Shown in pieces: positions 41,013 to 49,165 of a stretch of 64,000 nucleotides of DNA. The translations under genes and the position numbers were made by a program. Source of the DNA: Acetobacteraceae bacterium (GTDB taxonomy: Bacteria; Pseudomonadota; Alphaproteobacteria; Acetobacterales; Acetobacteraceae); assembly GCA_021732665.1 (NCBI GenBank), contig JAKFUL010000030.1, forward strand, positions 1-64,000, written 5' to 3'. Positions within the stretch are counted from its first letter, which is position 1; every line of letters begins with the position of its first letter. Below the pieces are notes generated by a model that saw only the letters and a program-made list of their open reading frames with translations, was not told the origin of the DNA and ran no database searches.

Positions 41013-41950
41013 TCCATCCGGATATTGCCGGCCCTGATCACCTCGGCCCAGCGGGCGGAGGAGGCGCGGAGACGGGCGGCGAATTCATCCGGCGTGCTGC
41101 CGATGATGGTGCCGCCCTGCGCGGCCAGGGCTGCGCGGGTCTCAGGCTCGGCCAGGGCGGCGAGGAAGCCGGCGTGGAGTGCCGCGATGCGTGGCCCCGG
41201 CACCCCCGCCGGCGCCAGCACGCCATAGAAGGTGTCGGAGATCACGCCCTCGATCCCCGCCTCGGCGATGGTCGGCACATTGGGCAGGCCGGCGAAGCGG
41301 GTGGCGGCGGTGATGCCCAGCGCCCGCAGCGCGCCGCCCCGCACCTGCGGCAGCAGGCCGGTGACGTCGCCCAGCATCATCTGCACGCGTCCCGCCACGA
41401 CATCGGTGATGGCCGGGGCCGCGCCGCGATAGGGCACATGGGTGATCTCGATCCCCGCCTTCTGGCGGAACAGCTCCGCCGCCAGATGCAGCGAGGAGCC
41501 GATGCCGGCCGAGGCATAGGCGATGCTGCCCGGTGCCGCCCGCGCCATGGCCACCAGCCCCGCCACATCAACAGCCGCAAACGCCGCCGGCACCACCAGC
41601 AATTGCGGCACCGCCAGCACCTCGGTCACCGGTGCCAGGTCGCGCAGCGGGTCATAGGGCATGCGGGCCATGAGGTGAGGCGCGATGACCAGCGCCCCGG
41701 TGCTGCCCAGCCCCACCGTCTGGCCATCCGCCCGCGCCCGGGCCACCGCCTCCATCCCCACCACGCCGCCGGCGCCCGAGCGATGGTCCAGCACCACCGC
41801 CTGGCCGAGTGCGGCGCGCAGCGGCCGTTCCAGCGTGCGGGCGATGGTGTCGGCCGGGCCGCCGGGGGGGAAGGGGATGATGATGCGCAGCAGCTGCTCC
41901 TGCGCCAGGGCTGGCGTGGCGAGGGTGGCGAGGAGCATACGGCGTTTCAT
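41009..41950 (-). CDS. Bug-family (TTT) periplasmic binding protein 4
   Basis: 313 residues from ATG 41950 (MKRRMLLATLATPALAQEQ). Bug landmarks: LRIIIPFPPGGPADTIARTLE, LDHRSGAGGVVGMEAVARARADG, ASAGIGSSLHLAAELF, THVPYRGAAPAITDVVAGRVQMM and VPTIAEAGIEGV. It overlaps both neighbours by 4 bases (CMD gene upstream, Bug 3 downstream). The two tandem Bug proteins are clearly diverged, so they may recognise different ligands. Confidence 0.88.
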   Translation of the reverse strand: MKRRMLLATLATPALAQEQLLRIIIPFPPGGPADTIARTLERPLRAALGQAVVLDHRSGAGGVVGMEAVARARADGQTVGLGSTGALVIAPHLMARMPYDPLRDLAPVTEVLAVPQLLVVPAAFAAVDVAGLVAMARAAPGSIAYASAGIGSSLHLAAELFRQKAGIEITHVPYRGAAPAITDVVAGRVQMMLGDVTGLLPQVRGGALRALGITAATRFAGLPNVPTIAEAGIEGVISDTFYGVLAPAGVPGPRIAALHAGFLAALAEPETRAALAAQGGTIIGSTPDEFAARLRASSARWAEVIRAGNIRME

Positions 41951-42531
41951 GCGGCGGCCTCCGGCAGGGTTGTCAGGCCCGCGCCCGCGAGCGGCGGCGC
42001 CACCCCCTCGGGCAGCGGAATCTCGTGGTTGTTCAGCGTGTAGGAGACCATGGTGTAGTAGCCGATCAGCGCCGTCAGATCGACCACGCCCCTGGTGCCC
42101 CAGCGCGCCAGCACGGCGTCGTAGAGCGGGGGCGGGACTGTGCCTTCGTGGTGCAAGGCACGGGTGAAGGCGTAGATTTCCGCGTCGGCGGCTTCGGTAA
42201 AGACGGGTGGCTGGGCATGCCGGATCGCCTCGATGACGGCGGCCGGCAGCCCGGCCTCGGCCGCGGCACGGGCATGCACCCACCATTCGATCTGGCTGCC
42301 GAAACGCCGCGCGGTGGTGATGATGGCCAGCTCGTTCAGCCGCTTGGGGAGTGCTGTGCGAAAGCGCAGCACCTCGCCCAGCGCCGACCATTTCTCGGCG
42401 AGTTCAGGGTTGTGGATGGCGGCGCGCAGCGGGCCGATGATGGTGCCGCGCGGGCCCGAGACCACGCCGTCATGCACGCGCTGCTGTTCGGGCGAGAGCT
42501 CGTCGCGGGAGGGCAGGGAGATGCGCGGCAT
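41947..42531 (-). CDS. Carboxymuconolactone decarboxylase (CMD) family protein
   Basis: 194 residues. WWVHARAAAEAGLPAAVIEAIRHAQPP, then AFTRALHHEGTVPPPLYDAVLARWGTRGVVDLTALIGYYTMVSYTLNNHEIPLP, is the CMD-family core. The CxxC redox pair of AhpD-type members is absent, so a decarboxylase or lyase-like role is more likely than peroxidase. It lies between the CoA-transferase and Bug genes and overlaps both. Confidence 0.84.
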   Translation of the reverse strand: MPRISLPSRDELSPEQQRVHDGVVSGPRGTIIGPLRAAIHNPELAEKWSALGEVLRFRTALPKRLNELAIITTARRFGSQIEWWVHARAAAEAGLPAAVIEAIRHAQPPVFTEAADAEIYAFTRALHHEGTVPPPLYDAVLARWGTRGVVDLTALIGYYTMVSYTLNNHEIPLPEGVAPPLAGAGLTTLPEAAA

Positions 42532-43730
42532 CAGACCACGCCCTTCGCCGCCAGCGCGACATGGTCCAGGCCAAGCTCGGCCAGCACCTCGGCCGTGTGC
42601 TGTCCCAGCGTTGGCGGGCCTTTTTCAAAGTGAAGCGGCGTCTCCTGAAAATTCAACGGGCTGACCACGGATGGCACATCGCCTGCCAGCGCATGCGGTA
42701 GCCGGCGCAGCATGTTGCGATGTTGGATCTGCGGTTCCTCGAACACCTGCGGGATGGTGTTGATGGGCGCCGCCGGCACCCCAGCCGTCTCCAGCAGCCC
42801 GGTGATCTGGCCCCTGGTGAAATCGGCGAAGCGCGCCGTCAACGCCTCACGCATCGCATCCCCATTCACGACACGGGCGCGGTTGGTGGCGAAGCGCGCG
42901 TCCTCGGCCCATTCCGGCCGCCCCACCGCCGCGCACATCTTCGCGAATTGCCCGTCATTGCCGACCGCCAGCACGAAATGGCCATCGGCACAGGCAAAAA
43001 CATCCTGCGGCTGCACATTCGGGTGGCGGTTGCCATGGCGGGTCGGCGTCTTGCCGCCCATCAGCCAATTCATCGACTGGTTGGAGAGAAACGCCGCCTG
43101 CACATCCAGCATGGCGACATCGATCGTCTCGCCCTGGCCAGAAATATTGCGCCGTTCCAGCGCGGCCAGGATGCCGACCGTGGCGTACATGCCGGTCATC
43201 ATGTCCACCACCGGCACGCCAACCTTCTGCGGCCCGCCGCCGGGCGCGTCGTCGCGCTCGCCGGTGATGCTCATCAGCCCGCCCATGGCCTGGATGGCGA
43301 AATCATATGCCGCCTGGCCGGCGCGCGGGCCGCACTGGCCAAAGCCGGTCACCGAGCAATAGACCAGCCGCGGGTTGATCGCCCGCAGCGCGGCCGCGTC
43401 CAACCCATAGCGCGCCAGGGCGCCGACCTTGAAATTTTCCACGCAGACATCGGCGCTCTCCGCCAGCTTGCGGATGATGGCCTGGCCTTCCGGCTTCGCC
43501 ATGTCCACGGTGACCGAGCGCTTGCCCCGGTTGCAGGCCAGGAAATAGCCGGCGTCGCGCCCGCCGGGCAGGAAGGGCGGACCCCAGCCGCGGGTGTCGT
43601 CGCCCTCGCCCGGCCGTTCGATCTTGATCACATCGGCGCCGAGATCGGCCAGGATCTGCGTGCACCAGGGTGCTGCCATCACCCTGGAGAGGTCGAGCAC
43701 GCGGATATGGGAAAGCGCGCCCTCAGCCAT
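42531..43730 (-). CDS. CaiB/BaiF (class III) CoA-transferase
   Basis: 399 residues. Family blocks: RVLDLSRVMAAPWCTQILADLGADVIKIERPGEGDDTRGWGPPF, GYFLACNRGKRSVTVDM, SADVCVENFKVGALARYGLD, AYDFAIQAMGGLMSITG and the catalytic Asp region VGVPVVDMMTGMYATVGILAAL. Class III transferases move CoA between acids. Its operon partners (crotonase, CMD protein, GST and two Bug proteins) suggest activation of an imported organic acid. It overlaps the GST gene by 8 bases. Confidence 0.92.
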   Translation of the reverse strand: MAEGALSHIRVLDLSRVMAAPWCTQILADLGADVIKIERPGEGDDTRGWGPPFLPGGRDAGYFLACNRGKRSVTVDMAKPEGQAIIRKLAESADVCVENFKVGALARYGLDAAALRAINPRLVYCSVTGFGQCGPRAGQAAYDFAIQAMGGLMSITGERDDAPGGGPQKVGVPVVDMMTGMYATVGILAALERRNISGQGETIDVAMLDVQAAFLSNQSMNWLMGGKTPTRHGNRHPNVQPQDVFACADGHFVLAVGNDGQFAKMCAAVGRPEWAEDARFATNRARVVNGDAMREALTARFADFTRGQITGLLETAGVPAAPINTIPQVFEEPQIQHRNMLRRLPHALAGDVPSVVSPLNFQETPLHFEKGPPTLGQHTAEVLAELGLDHVALAAKGVV

Positions 43731-44319
43731 CGACGGCGGTCGTCGCGATCATCGAGGGGCGGGTGCTGAACGCCGCGTGCCATTCGGCCAGCGCGCCCCG
43801 GCCCTCGCGCCAACCCAGGTCGGCGAAGCGGAAATCCAGATAGGCCAGCGCGACCGCCAGGGTGATGTCGCCGATATCCGCCCGCCCCGGCGGCGGTGCC
43901 TGGACATGGTTCAGCATGGAGGTGGTCTTGGTGGTAAAGGCCGTGAGCACGCCTGGCGCCTGCTGCATGGCGGGTCGCGCCCGTTCATGCCGGAACAGGA
44001 TCAGCGCATCGAGAAAGCTGTTGGCCATGGAGTGCCGCGTCAGCACCTCCCAGCGTGCCGCCCCCGTGCCGAAAATCCCGCCCCCAGCCATGTCGTTGAG
44101 GAACTCGCAAATCGTCAGGCTGTCATAAATCACCCGCCCGTCATCCAGCACCAGGGTGGGGATCTTGTTCAGCGGGTTTTCCGGCAGCAGGCCGTCATTG
44201 ATCAGCTCCATCCCCACCAGGGTGCGGGTGGTGGTGAGCTTCTCCGCCACCCCCAGCTCATGCGCCGCGATCATCACCTTGCGCACGAAGGGCGAGCGGG
44301 GGGACCAGTGCAGCTTCAT
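43723..44319 (-). CDS. Glutathione S-transferase family protein
   Basis: 198 residues. The N-terminal thioredoxin-like domain has LHWSPRSPFVRKVMIAAHELG, NPLNKIPTLVLDDGRVIYDSLTICEFLN with the cis-Pro and the acidic/Ser glutathione site. The C-terminal helical domain has DIGDITLAVALAYLDFRF. It is the first gene of the six-gene operon. It may conjugate or isomerise an intermediate (maleylpyruvate-isomerase-like activity is possible but unproven). Divergent from the dioxygenase genes. Confidence 0.87.
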   Translation of the reverse strand: MKLHWSPRSPFVRKVMIAAHELGVAEKLTTTRTLVGMELINDGLLPENPLNKIPTLVLDDGRVIYDSLTICEFLNDMAGGGIFGTGAARWEVLTRHSMANSFLDALILFRHERARPAMQQAPGVLTAFTTKTTSMLNHVQAPPPGRADIGDITLAVALAYLDFRFADLGWREGRGALAEWHAAFSTRPSMIATTAVDG

Positions 44320-44402
44320 CGACGTTCCTCATTCTTTACGCCGAGCTTGTGGCTTTCCCGCCCGCCTGTCCATGATGGTCGAAAGCGACGGAGGAGCTGT
44401 GC

Positions 44403-45104
44403 ATGGCGGAGCGTTTCGACCCCTGGCCGGAGGGCATCCAGCCCGCCGTGCCGATCGCGGGCTATCCCAACACGTTTTCGCACACGCCCTCGGCGCCCCT
44501 GATCCGCCGGCCGGCCACGCGCACCGAGCGCACGGCGCCAGCGCGGCTGTCCGAAAAACTGATCTGCGGCGATGACAACCTGGCCGTGGTGGCACCGGGG
44601 CGGATGGCGCAGGGCCAGTTCATCCACATCTCCGGCCGGGTGCTGGACGAGGATGGCCGCGGCATCCCCCATGCCGTGGTGGAGCTGTGGCAGGCCAATG
44701 CCGGCGGGCGCTACCGCCACCCCATCGACCAGCGCGATGCGCCGCTGGACCCCGATTTCATCGGCAATGGCCGGGTGCTGACGGATGCCGAAGGGCGCTA
44801 CGGCTTCTTCACCATCAGGCCCGGCGCCTACCCGGTGCCGGTGCCCGGCGCCTGGTGGCGGCCGCCGCATGTGCATTTTTCGGTGCTCGGCCCCGCCACG
44901 CTCTCACGCCTGGTGACACAGATGTATTTCCCGGGCGACCCGCTGAACGAGGTCGATCTCATCCTGCAATCGGTGCCCGATGCCGCGGCGCGCGACCGCC
45001 TCGTGGCCCGCATGGTGCCCACGCTGGAGACCGGCCTGGGCTGGCTCGCCTATCGCTTCGATATCGGGTTGCGGGGCCGCGCCGCCACGCCGGAGCTGCC
45101 CTGA
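44403..45104 (+). CDS. pcaH: Protocatechuate 3,4-dioxygenase beta subunit
   Basis: 233 residues. Iron ligands Tyr104 (GGRYRHP), Tyr143 (GAYPVP), His156 and His158 (RPPHVHF) have the same spacing (39, 13, 2) as the Pseudomonas beta subunit. LDEDGRGIPHAVVELWQANAGG is the intradiol dioxygenase signature. With PcaG it opens protocatechuate to 3-carboxy-cis,cis-muconate. GGAGGAG precedes the ATG. pcaG follows with a one-base stop/start overlap (TGATG). Confidence 0.92.
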   Translation: MAERFDPWPEGIQPAVPIAGYPNTFSHTPSAPLIRRPATRTERTAPARLSEKLICGDDNLAVVAPGRMAQGQFIHISGRVLDEDGRGIPHAVVELWQANAGGRYRHPIDQRDAPLDPDFIGNGRVLTDAEGRYGFFTIRPGAYPVPVPGAWWRPPHVHFSVLGPATLSRLVTQMYFPGDPLNEVDLILQSVPDAAARDRLVARMVPTLETGLGWLAYRFDIGLRGRAATPELP

Positions 45105-45670
45105 TGCTCCCGGCCTCCGAACACACCATCGGCCCCTTCTTCCCGCAGAGCTTCTTTCGCGAAGGCGACAATGACCTGCGCCGCCGCACGCCCGACGCAG
45201 CACCCAGCAGAAGGGGCGAGACCATCACCATCCATGGCGTGGTGCTGAAGGCCGAAGGCGTGCCTTGTGTGAACATGGTGTTGGAGGCCTGGCAGGCCGA
45301 TGCCGCCGGCCGCTTCAACCACCCCGAGGACCCGGAAGCCGCCCTGGCCGACCCCGATTTCCTGGGCTGGGGCCGCGCCTGGACGGATGCGCAGGGGCGC
45401 TATTCCTTCACCACCCTGCTGCCCGGCGGCTACGTGGAGGGCAACCACCACCGCGCCCCGCATATCAATTTCGGCATCATGGGGGCGGGGCTGATGCGGA
45501 TCGCCCGCACCACGGTTTTCTTCCCTGGCGACAATGCGGCCGACCCGGTCTTTGCCCTGGTGCCCGCGCAGGTGCAGAGCCGCCTGGTGGCACTGCCGGA
45601 CGGGCCGGGCCGCTACCGCTTCGACGTCATCCTGCATGGCGGCGCCGAGACGCCGTTCTTTCAGGATTGA
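45104..45670 (+). CDS. pcaG: Protocatechuate 3,4-dioxygenase alpha subunit
   Basis: 188 residues from ATG 45104. TIGPFFPQSFF at the N-terminus is typical of the alpha subunit. VVLKAEGVPCVNMVLEAWQADAAGRFNHPED and HRAPHINFGIMGAGLMRIARTTVFFPGD are alpha-type blocks; the alpha chain does not hold the iron by itself. Together with pcaH it gives a complete enzyme. pcaB and an active pcaD are not adjacent. The 3' end overlaps the convergent hydrolase gene by 10 bases. Confidence 0.92.
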   Translation: MLPASEHTIGPFFPQSFFREGDNDLRRRTPDAAPSRRGETITIHGVVLKAEGVPCVNMVLEAWQADAAGRFNHPEDPEAALADPDFLGWGRAWTDAQGRYSFTTLLPGGYVEGNHHRAPHINFGIMGAGLMRIARTTVFFPGDNAADPVFALVPAQVQSRLVALPDGPGRYRFDVILHGGAETPFFQD

Positions 45671-46446
45671 GCGAAGCGTATCAGCGCCTGGGCGGTCGCC
45701 ACCGGCTGCTCGGGCAGCAGGGCATGGCCCGCGCGCGGCACCACGGTCAGTTCAGCGCGCGGGCCCATGGCGGCGCGCAGGGCTTCCAGCGTGGGCGGCG
45801 GCGAGATCGTGTCCTCGGCCGCGGCGACATAGAGCAGCCGCACCCGTTCCGCCGCGCGCAGCCAGCTGCGTTCGGTCGTGGCATTCGTGGCCTCCCGCTG
45901 CATGCGCGCGACCGGCGGGTGCCAGCCGGCCAGCCAGACCCGGGCGTCATTGCCCGGGGCGAAATAGCCGCGTTGGAGATGCACGAGCCGCTCCTCGTCG
46001 CTCAGGCTCATGTCGAAGCTGCCATTGATCGAGGCGCGGATCCCTGGGTCGATCTCGGTGGTGATGGCGGCGGCCAGGATGGCGATGGCGCGCACCTGCT
46101 CCGGCCGGTCGTTCAACGCCACGCGGGCGACCCAATTGCCGAAGGCGTGGCCCACCAGCAGCACGCGGCCGAGGCGCTCGGCCTCGATCACGGCGGCGAC
46201 GTCGGCGGCCAGGTCATGCAGCGTGAGGCCCGTCATCGGCCCTTCGGAGCGGCCGATGCCGCGCGGTTCCGGCCGCACGCAGCGCAATCCCGCGGCCGCG
46301 AGCAGGGGCACCACGCCGTCATAATCCTCGGCACCGCGGCCGAGCGAGGGCAGCAGGACGATGGACGGCCCATTGGCCGGGCCATCGAGATGCACCTCCA
46401 CCACAGCGCCCTCGCGCCGCACCAGTTTGGTTTCGCTCATGCGCAT
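45661..46446 (-). CDS. Alpha/beta hydrolase-fold protein lacking the nucleophile Ser
   Basis: 261 residues with the alpha/beta hydrolase layout: VLLPSLGRGAEDYDGVVPLLAAAGLRCVRPEPRGIGRS, the nucleophile elbow, then candidate acid AAEDTISPPP and base His in PRAGHALLP. At the elbow the sequence is LVGHAFGNW, with Ala101 where Ser is expected in G-x-S-x-G. Asp and His are kept. Either the family uses a different chemistry or it is a binding or scaffold protein. Position beside pcaG suggests descent from an enol-lactonase-like (PcaD) hydrolase; this is inference. ATG 46440 is an alternative start. Confidence 0.78.
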   Translation of the reverse strand: MRMSETKLVRREGAVVEVHLDGPANGPSIVLLPSLGRGAEDYDGVVPLLAAAGLRCVRPEPRGIGRSEGPMTGLTLHDLAADVAAVIEAERLGRVLLVGHAFGNWVARVALNDRPEQVRAIAILAAAITTEIDPGIRASINGSFDMSLSDEERLVHLQRGYFAPGNDARVWLAGWHPPVARMQREATNATTERSWLRAAERVRLLYVAAAEDTISPPPTLEALRAAMGPRAELTVVPRAGHALLPEQPVATAQALIRFAQS

Positions 46447-46472
46447 CCCCTTTGTTGAGCCAGGATCCCATC

Positions 46473-47342
46473 ATGCCCATCACCTACGCCGCGATGAAAC
46501 AGGCCACCGCCGATCTCTATTCCTGGTCGCTGCGAAAAGTGCCCGATGACACCAAACTGGCACTGGCGCGCGCCCGCGACACCGAAAGCAACCCGGTGGC
46601 GCAGCGCACGCTGGACATCATGCTGAAAAGCGCCATCGCCGCCGAGACCTCCGACCGTTTCGTCTGCTCGGACAGCGGCGTGCCGGTCTATTCCATCGCG
46701 CTGGGCACGCGCATCACCATCGATGGCGACATCAAGCAGGCCGTGGTCGACGGGTTTTCGGAATTGGTGGAGACGATCAAGCCGCCGCTGCTCAAGCACG
46801 TCACCAACCCCCTGACCAATGAGCGGGGGTATCATGGAAAGGACATGCCGCTGGTCACCTGGGACGTGATCGGCGGCGCGGATTATGTCGACATCACCTG
46901 CCAGCCCAAGGCGCTGGGCTCCGGCCGCTGGGCGGCGCTGGAGATTTTTTCCTTCCCCAGCCTCGCGCGGATCGAGGAATACGTCATGGAATGTGTCCTC
47001 AAGGCGGGGTCGCAGCACTGCCCGCCGGTGATCATCGGCGTGGGGATAGGGGGCAGTTTTGGGCACTGCGCCAAGCTGGCGGAGGCGGCGACCATGCGGC
47101 CGATGGGCAGCCGCAACGCCGACCCCACCGTCGCTGCCATGGAGGAACGATTGCTGAAGGCGACCAACCTGACCGGCTTCGGCCCCATGGGCACGGGCGG
47201 CGACACCACGGCGCTGGCGGTGCATGTGGAATACGCCTCTGGCCACGGCTTCACCCCCGTCGCGGTGGCGTTCAATTGCTGGATCAACCGCCGCACGCGG
47301 GCGCGCCTCTACGATGATGGGCGGGTGGAGCGGGTGGAATGA
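46473..47342 (+). CDS. Class I fumarase/tartrate dehydratase-type hydro-lyase, alpha subunit
   Basis: 289 residues from ATG 46473. The three 4Fe-4S cysteines are visible: Cys65 (RFVCSDSGVP), Cys183 (SQHCPPVIIGVGIGG) and Cys269 (AFNCWINRR). GPMGTGGDTTALAVHVEY is also conserved. It pairs with the following beta subunit in a two-subunit enzyme like TtdAB or two-chain class I fumarase/mesaconase. The exact substrate (fumarate, L-tartrate or mesaconate) cannot be told from sequence alone. Confidence 0.88.
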   Translation: MPITYAAMKQATADLYSWSLRKVPDDTKLALARARDTESNPVAQRTLDIMLKSAIAAETSDRFVCSDSGVPVYSIALGTRITIDGDIKQAVVDGFSELVETIKPPLLKHVTNPLTNERGYHGKDMPLVTWDVIGGADYVDITCQPKALGSGRWAALEIFSFPSLARIEEYVMECVLKAGSQHCPPVIIGVGIGGSFGHCAKLAEAATMRPMGSRNADPTVAAMEERLLKATNLTGFGPMGTGGDTTALAVHVEYASGHGFTPVAVAFNCWINRRTRARLYDDGRVERVE

Positions 47343-47962
47343 AGCGCCTCGCCGTTCCCGCCGGCCGAGAGGCGATCCGAAGCCTGCGCGCCGGCGACAT
47401 GGTGCTGCTGGATGGCCTGATCACCATCACCGCCGGCCTGCCCACCATCCAGCGCCTGGTCGAATGCGCCGGCGGCACCCGAGAGCTGCCGCTGCCGCTG
47501 GACGGCGCCGCCCTCTTCCACCTCGGCTCCTACAGCCAGGAAACGCCGGAGGGCGGCCTCGAAATCCTCTACATGAACCCGACCACCTCCACCCGCTTCA
47601 ACCCGCTGATGCCCGGCCTCATCCGCCATTTCGGCCTCAGCATGGTCGGCGGCAAAGGCGGGCTGGACGCGGGCTGCGCCGAAGCCATGGCGGAGGTCGG
47701 CTGCGTCTATCTCTCCTTCCTCGGCGGCGGCGCGGAACTCCACACCTCGGCCATCCGCGAGGTCGTCTCGGTGCACTGGAGCGACCTCGTCGCCCATTAC
47801 CGCCTGGTGACGCTGCGGGTGGAAGGTCTGGGCCCGCTCACCGTCGGCATCGACGCCCACGGCCGCAGCCTCTACGCCGACCTGCAGGACACCGCCGCCG
47901 CCCGGATGCCGGCGATCCTGGCGGGGCTTGCGGCGGCGCGGGGTGGCGCGGGAGGCCCTTGA
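47339..47962 (+). CDS. Class I fumarase/tartrate dehydratase-type hydro-lyase, beta subunit
   Basis: 207 residues, overlapping the alpha subunit stop by 4 bases (ATGA). LRAGDMVLLDGLITITAGLPTIQRL, MNPTTSTRFNPLMPGLIRHFGLSMVGGKGGLDAG and VSVHWSDLVAHYRLVTLRVEGLGPLTVGIDAHG are the C-terminal-domain blocks of class I fumarases. Residues of the GGKGG loop and the preceding TSTR bind the dicarboxylate. It completes the heterodimeric enzyme. Confidence 0.88.
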   Translation: MKRLAVPAGREAIRSLRAGDMVLLDGLITITAGLPTIQRLVECAGGTRELPLPLDGAALFHLGSYSQETPEGGLEILYMNPTTSTRFNPLMPGLIRHFGLSMVGGKGGLDAGCAEAMAEVGCVYLSFLGGGAELHTSAIREVVSVHWSDLVAHYRLVTLRVEGLGPLTVGIDAHGRSLYADLQDTAAARMPAILAGLAAARGGAGGP

Positions 47963-48061
47963 GAGGGACTTCGTCCCCCTCAAACTCCCCCCACCAGGGG
48001 CGGGTCGCCCCTGGTGGGGGAGGTCTGGAGGGGGCAAAGCCCTCTCCAGGCGCCACAAGCG
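47963..48061. repeat. Triple-hairpin GC-rich palindrome between convergent genes
   Basis: The central stem is a perfect 15-bp inverted repeat with a 3-base loop (47988-48002 with 48006-48020; CCCCCACCAGGGGCG and its complement). It is flanked by a GAGGGAC/GTCCCCCTC hairpin and a GAGGGGGC/GCCCTCTCC hairpin. It shares the CCCCCCACCA and GGGGGCAAAGCCC modules with 16607-16807, and likewise separates two convergent genes, so a terminator role is likely. Confidence 0.7.
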
Positions 48062-49048
48062 CTAATCCCCGATCCGCGCCCCCGACAGCCGCACCAGCTC
48101 GGCATGCCGGCGCAGTTCGGCGGTCAGGTGTTCGGTCACCCGTTCGGGTGTGCCGCCGAAGACGTCCAGCCCCGTCGCCACCAGCCGCGCCCGCGCCTCC
48201 GGCTCGGCCAGGATCTCGTTCACCACGCGGTTCATCGCCGTGATGATCGGCGCGGGCGTGCCCTTGGGGAACATCAGGCAGAACCAGGTGCCGAATTCGA
48301 GCCCCGGCATGCCCACTTCGGCGGTGGTCGGCACATCGGGCAGCGCGGGCGAGCGGCGGTCGCTCAGCACCGCGATGGGCGTGACCTGGCCGGCGCGGAC
48401 CTGGGGTGCGGCGCCGGTGATGAGGTTGAACATCACCTCGATCCGCCCGGCGAAGAGGTCATTGAACCCCTGCGCGATGCCGACATAGGGGACGTGGACC
48501 ATGTCGGTGCCGGTGCTCTGCCGATACAACTCCCCCGCCAGGTGCATGGAGCTGCCATTGCCGGATGAGCCAAAGGAGAGTGCCCCTGGCCGCGCCCGCA
48601 CCAACGCGGTGAACCCAGCCATGTCCCGCACGCCAAGGGAATTGTTCACCACCAGGATGTTCGGCACGTTCCCCACCATCACCACCGGCTCGAAGTCACG
48701 CAGCGGGTCGAAGGGCAGGTCGCGATACATCGCGGGGTTGGTGGCCAGCGTGCCGGCCCAGCCATAGAGCATGGTGTAGCCATCCGGCGCCGCCCGCGCC
48801 GCCAGCCCCGCGCCGACATTGCCATTGGCGCCGGAGCGGTTGTCCACCACCGTGCGCTGGGGCAGGCGCTTGTCCAGCTCCTGCGCCAGGATGCGGGCGA
48901 TGGTGTCGGCGGTGCCGGCGCCCCCTGCGGCTGGCACGATCATGCGGATCGGCCGGTCGGGCCAGCCGGCGGGCAGGTTCTGGGCCAACGCCTGTTGCGC
49001 GGTGGCCGCCATGGCGCCCAGCATCAGCCGCCTGGAAGGGTAGGGCAT
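48062..49048 (-). CDS. Bug-family (TTT) periplasmic binding protein 5
   Basis: 328 residues from ATG 49048 (MPYPSRRLMLGAMAATAQQALAQN), a plausible signal peptide. Bug landmarks: RPIRMIVPAAGGAGTADTIARILA, VVDNRSGANGNVGAGLAARAAPDGYT, GSSGNGSSMHLAGELY, VHVPYVGIAQGFNDLFAGRIEVMFN and VPTTAEVGMPGL. No transporter membrane subunits are adjacent. It faces the class I hydro-lyase genes tail-to-tail and diverges from the opine-dehydrogenase-like operon. Confidence 0.87.
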   Translation of the reverse strand: MPYPSRRLMLGAMAATAQQALAQNLPAGWPDRPIRMIVPAAGGAGTADTIARILAQELDKRLPQRTVVDNRSGANGNVGAGLAARAAPDGYTMLYGWAGTLATNPAMYRDLPFDPLRDFEPVVMVGNVPNILVVNNSLGVRDMAGFTALVRARPGALSFGSSGNGSSMHLAGELYRQSTGTDMVHVPYVGIAQGFNDLFAGRIEVMFNLITGAAPQVRAGQVTPIAVLSDRRSPALPDVPTTAEVGMPGLEFGTWFCLMFPKGTPAPIITAMNRVVNEILAEPEARARLVATGLDVFGGTPERVTEHLTAELRRHAELVRLSGARIGD

Positions 49049-49165
49049 CGGATCATCCTCGACTGCCATCCTATTCTGCGCGGTCGCCGGCGCCGGGAAA
49101 AGGGCCTGGACAGCATGGCCCTCTCCCCGGAATGGTTTCGCATCGGGCAGCGGCAAGGATACATC

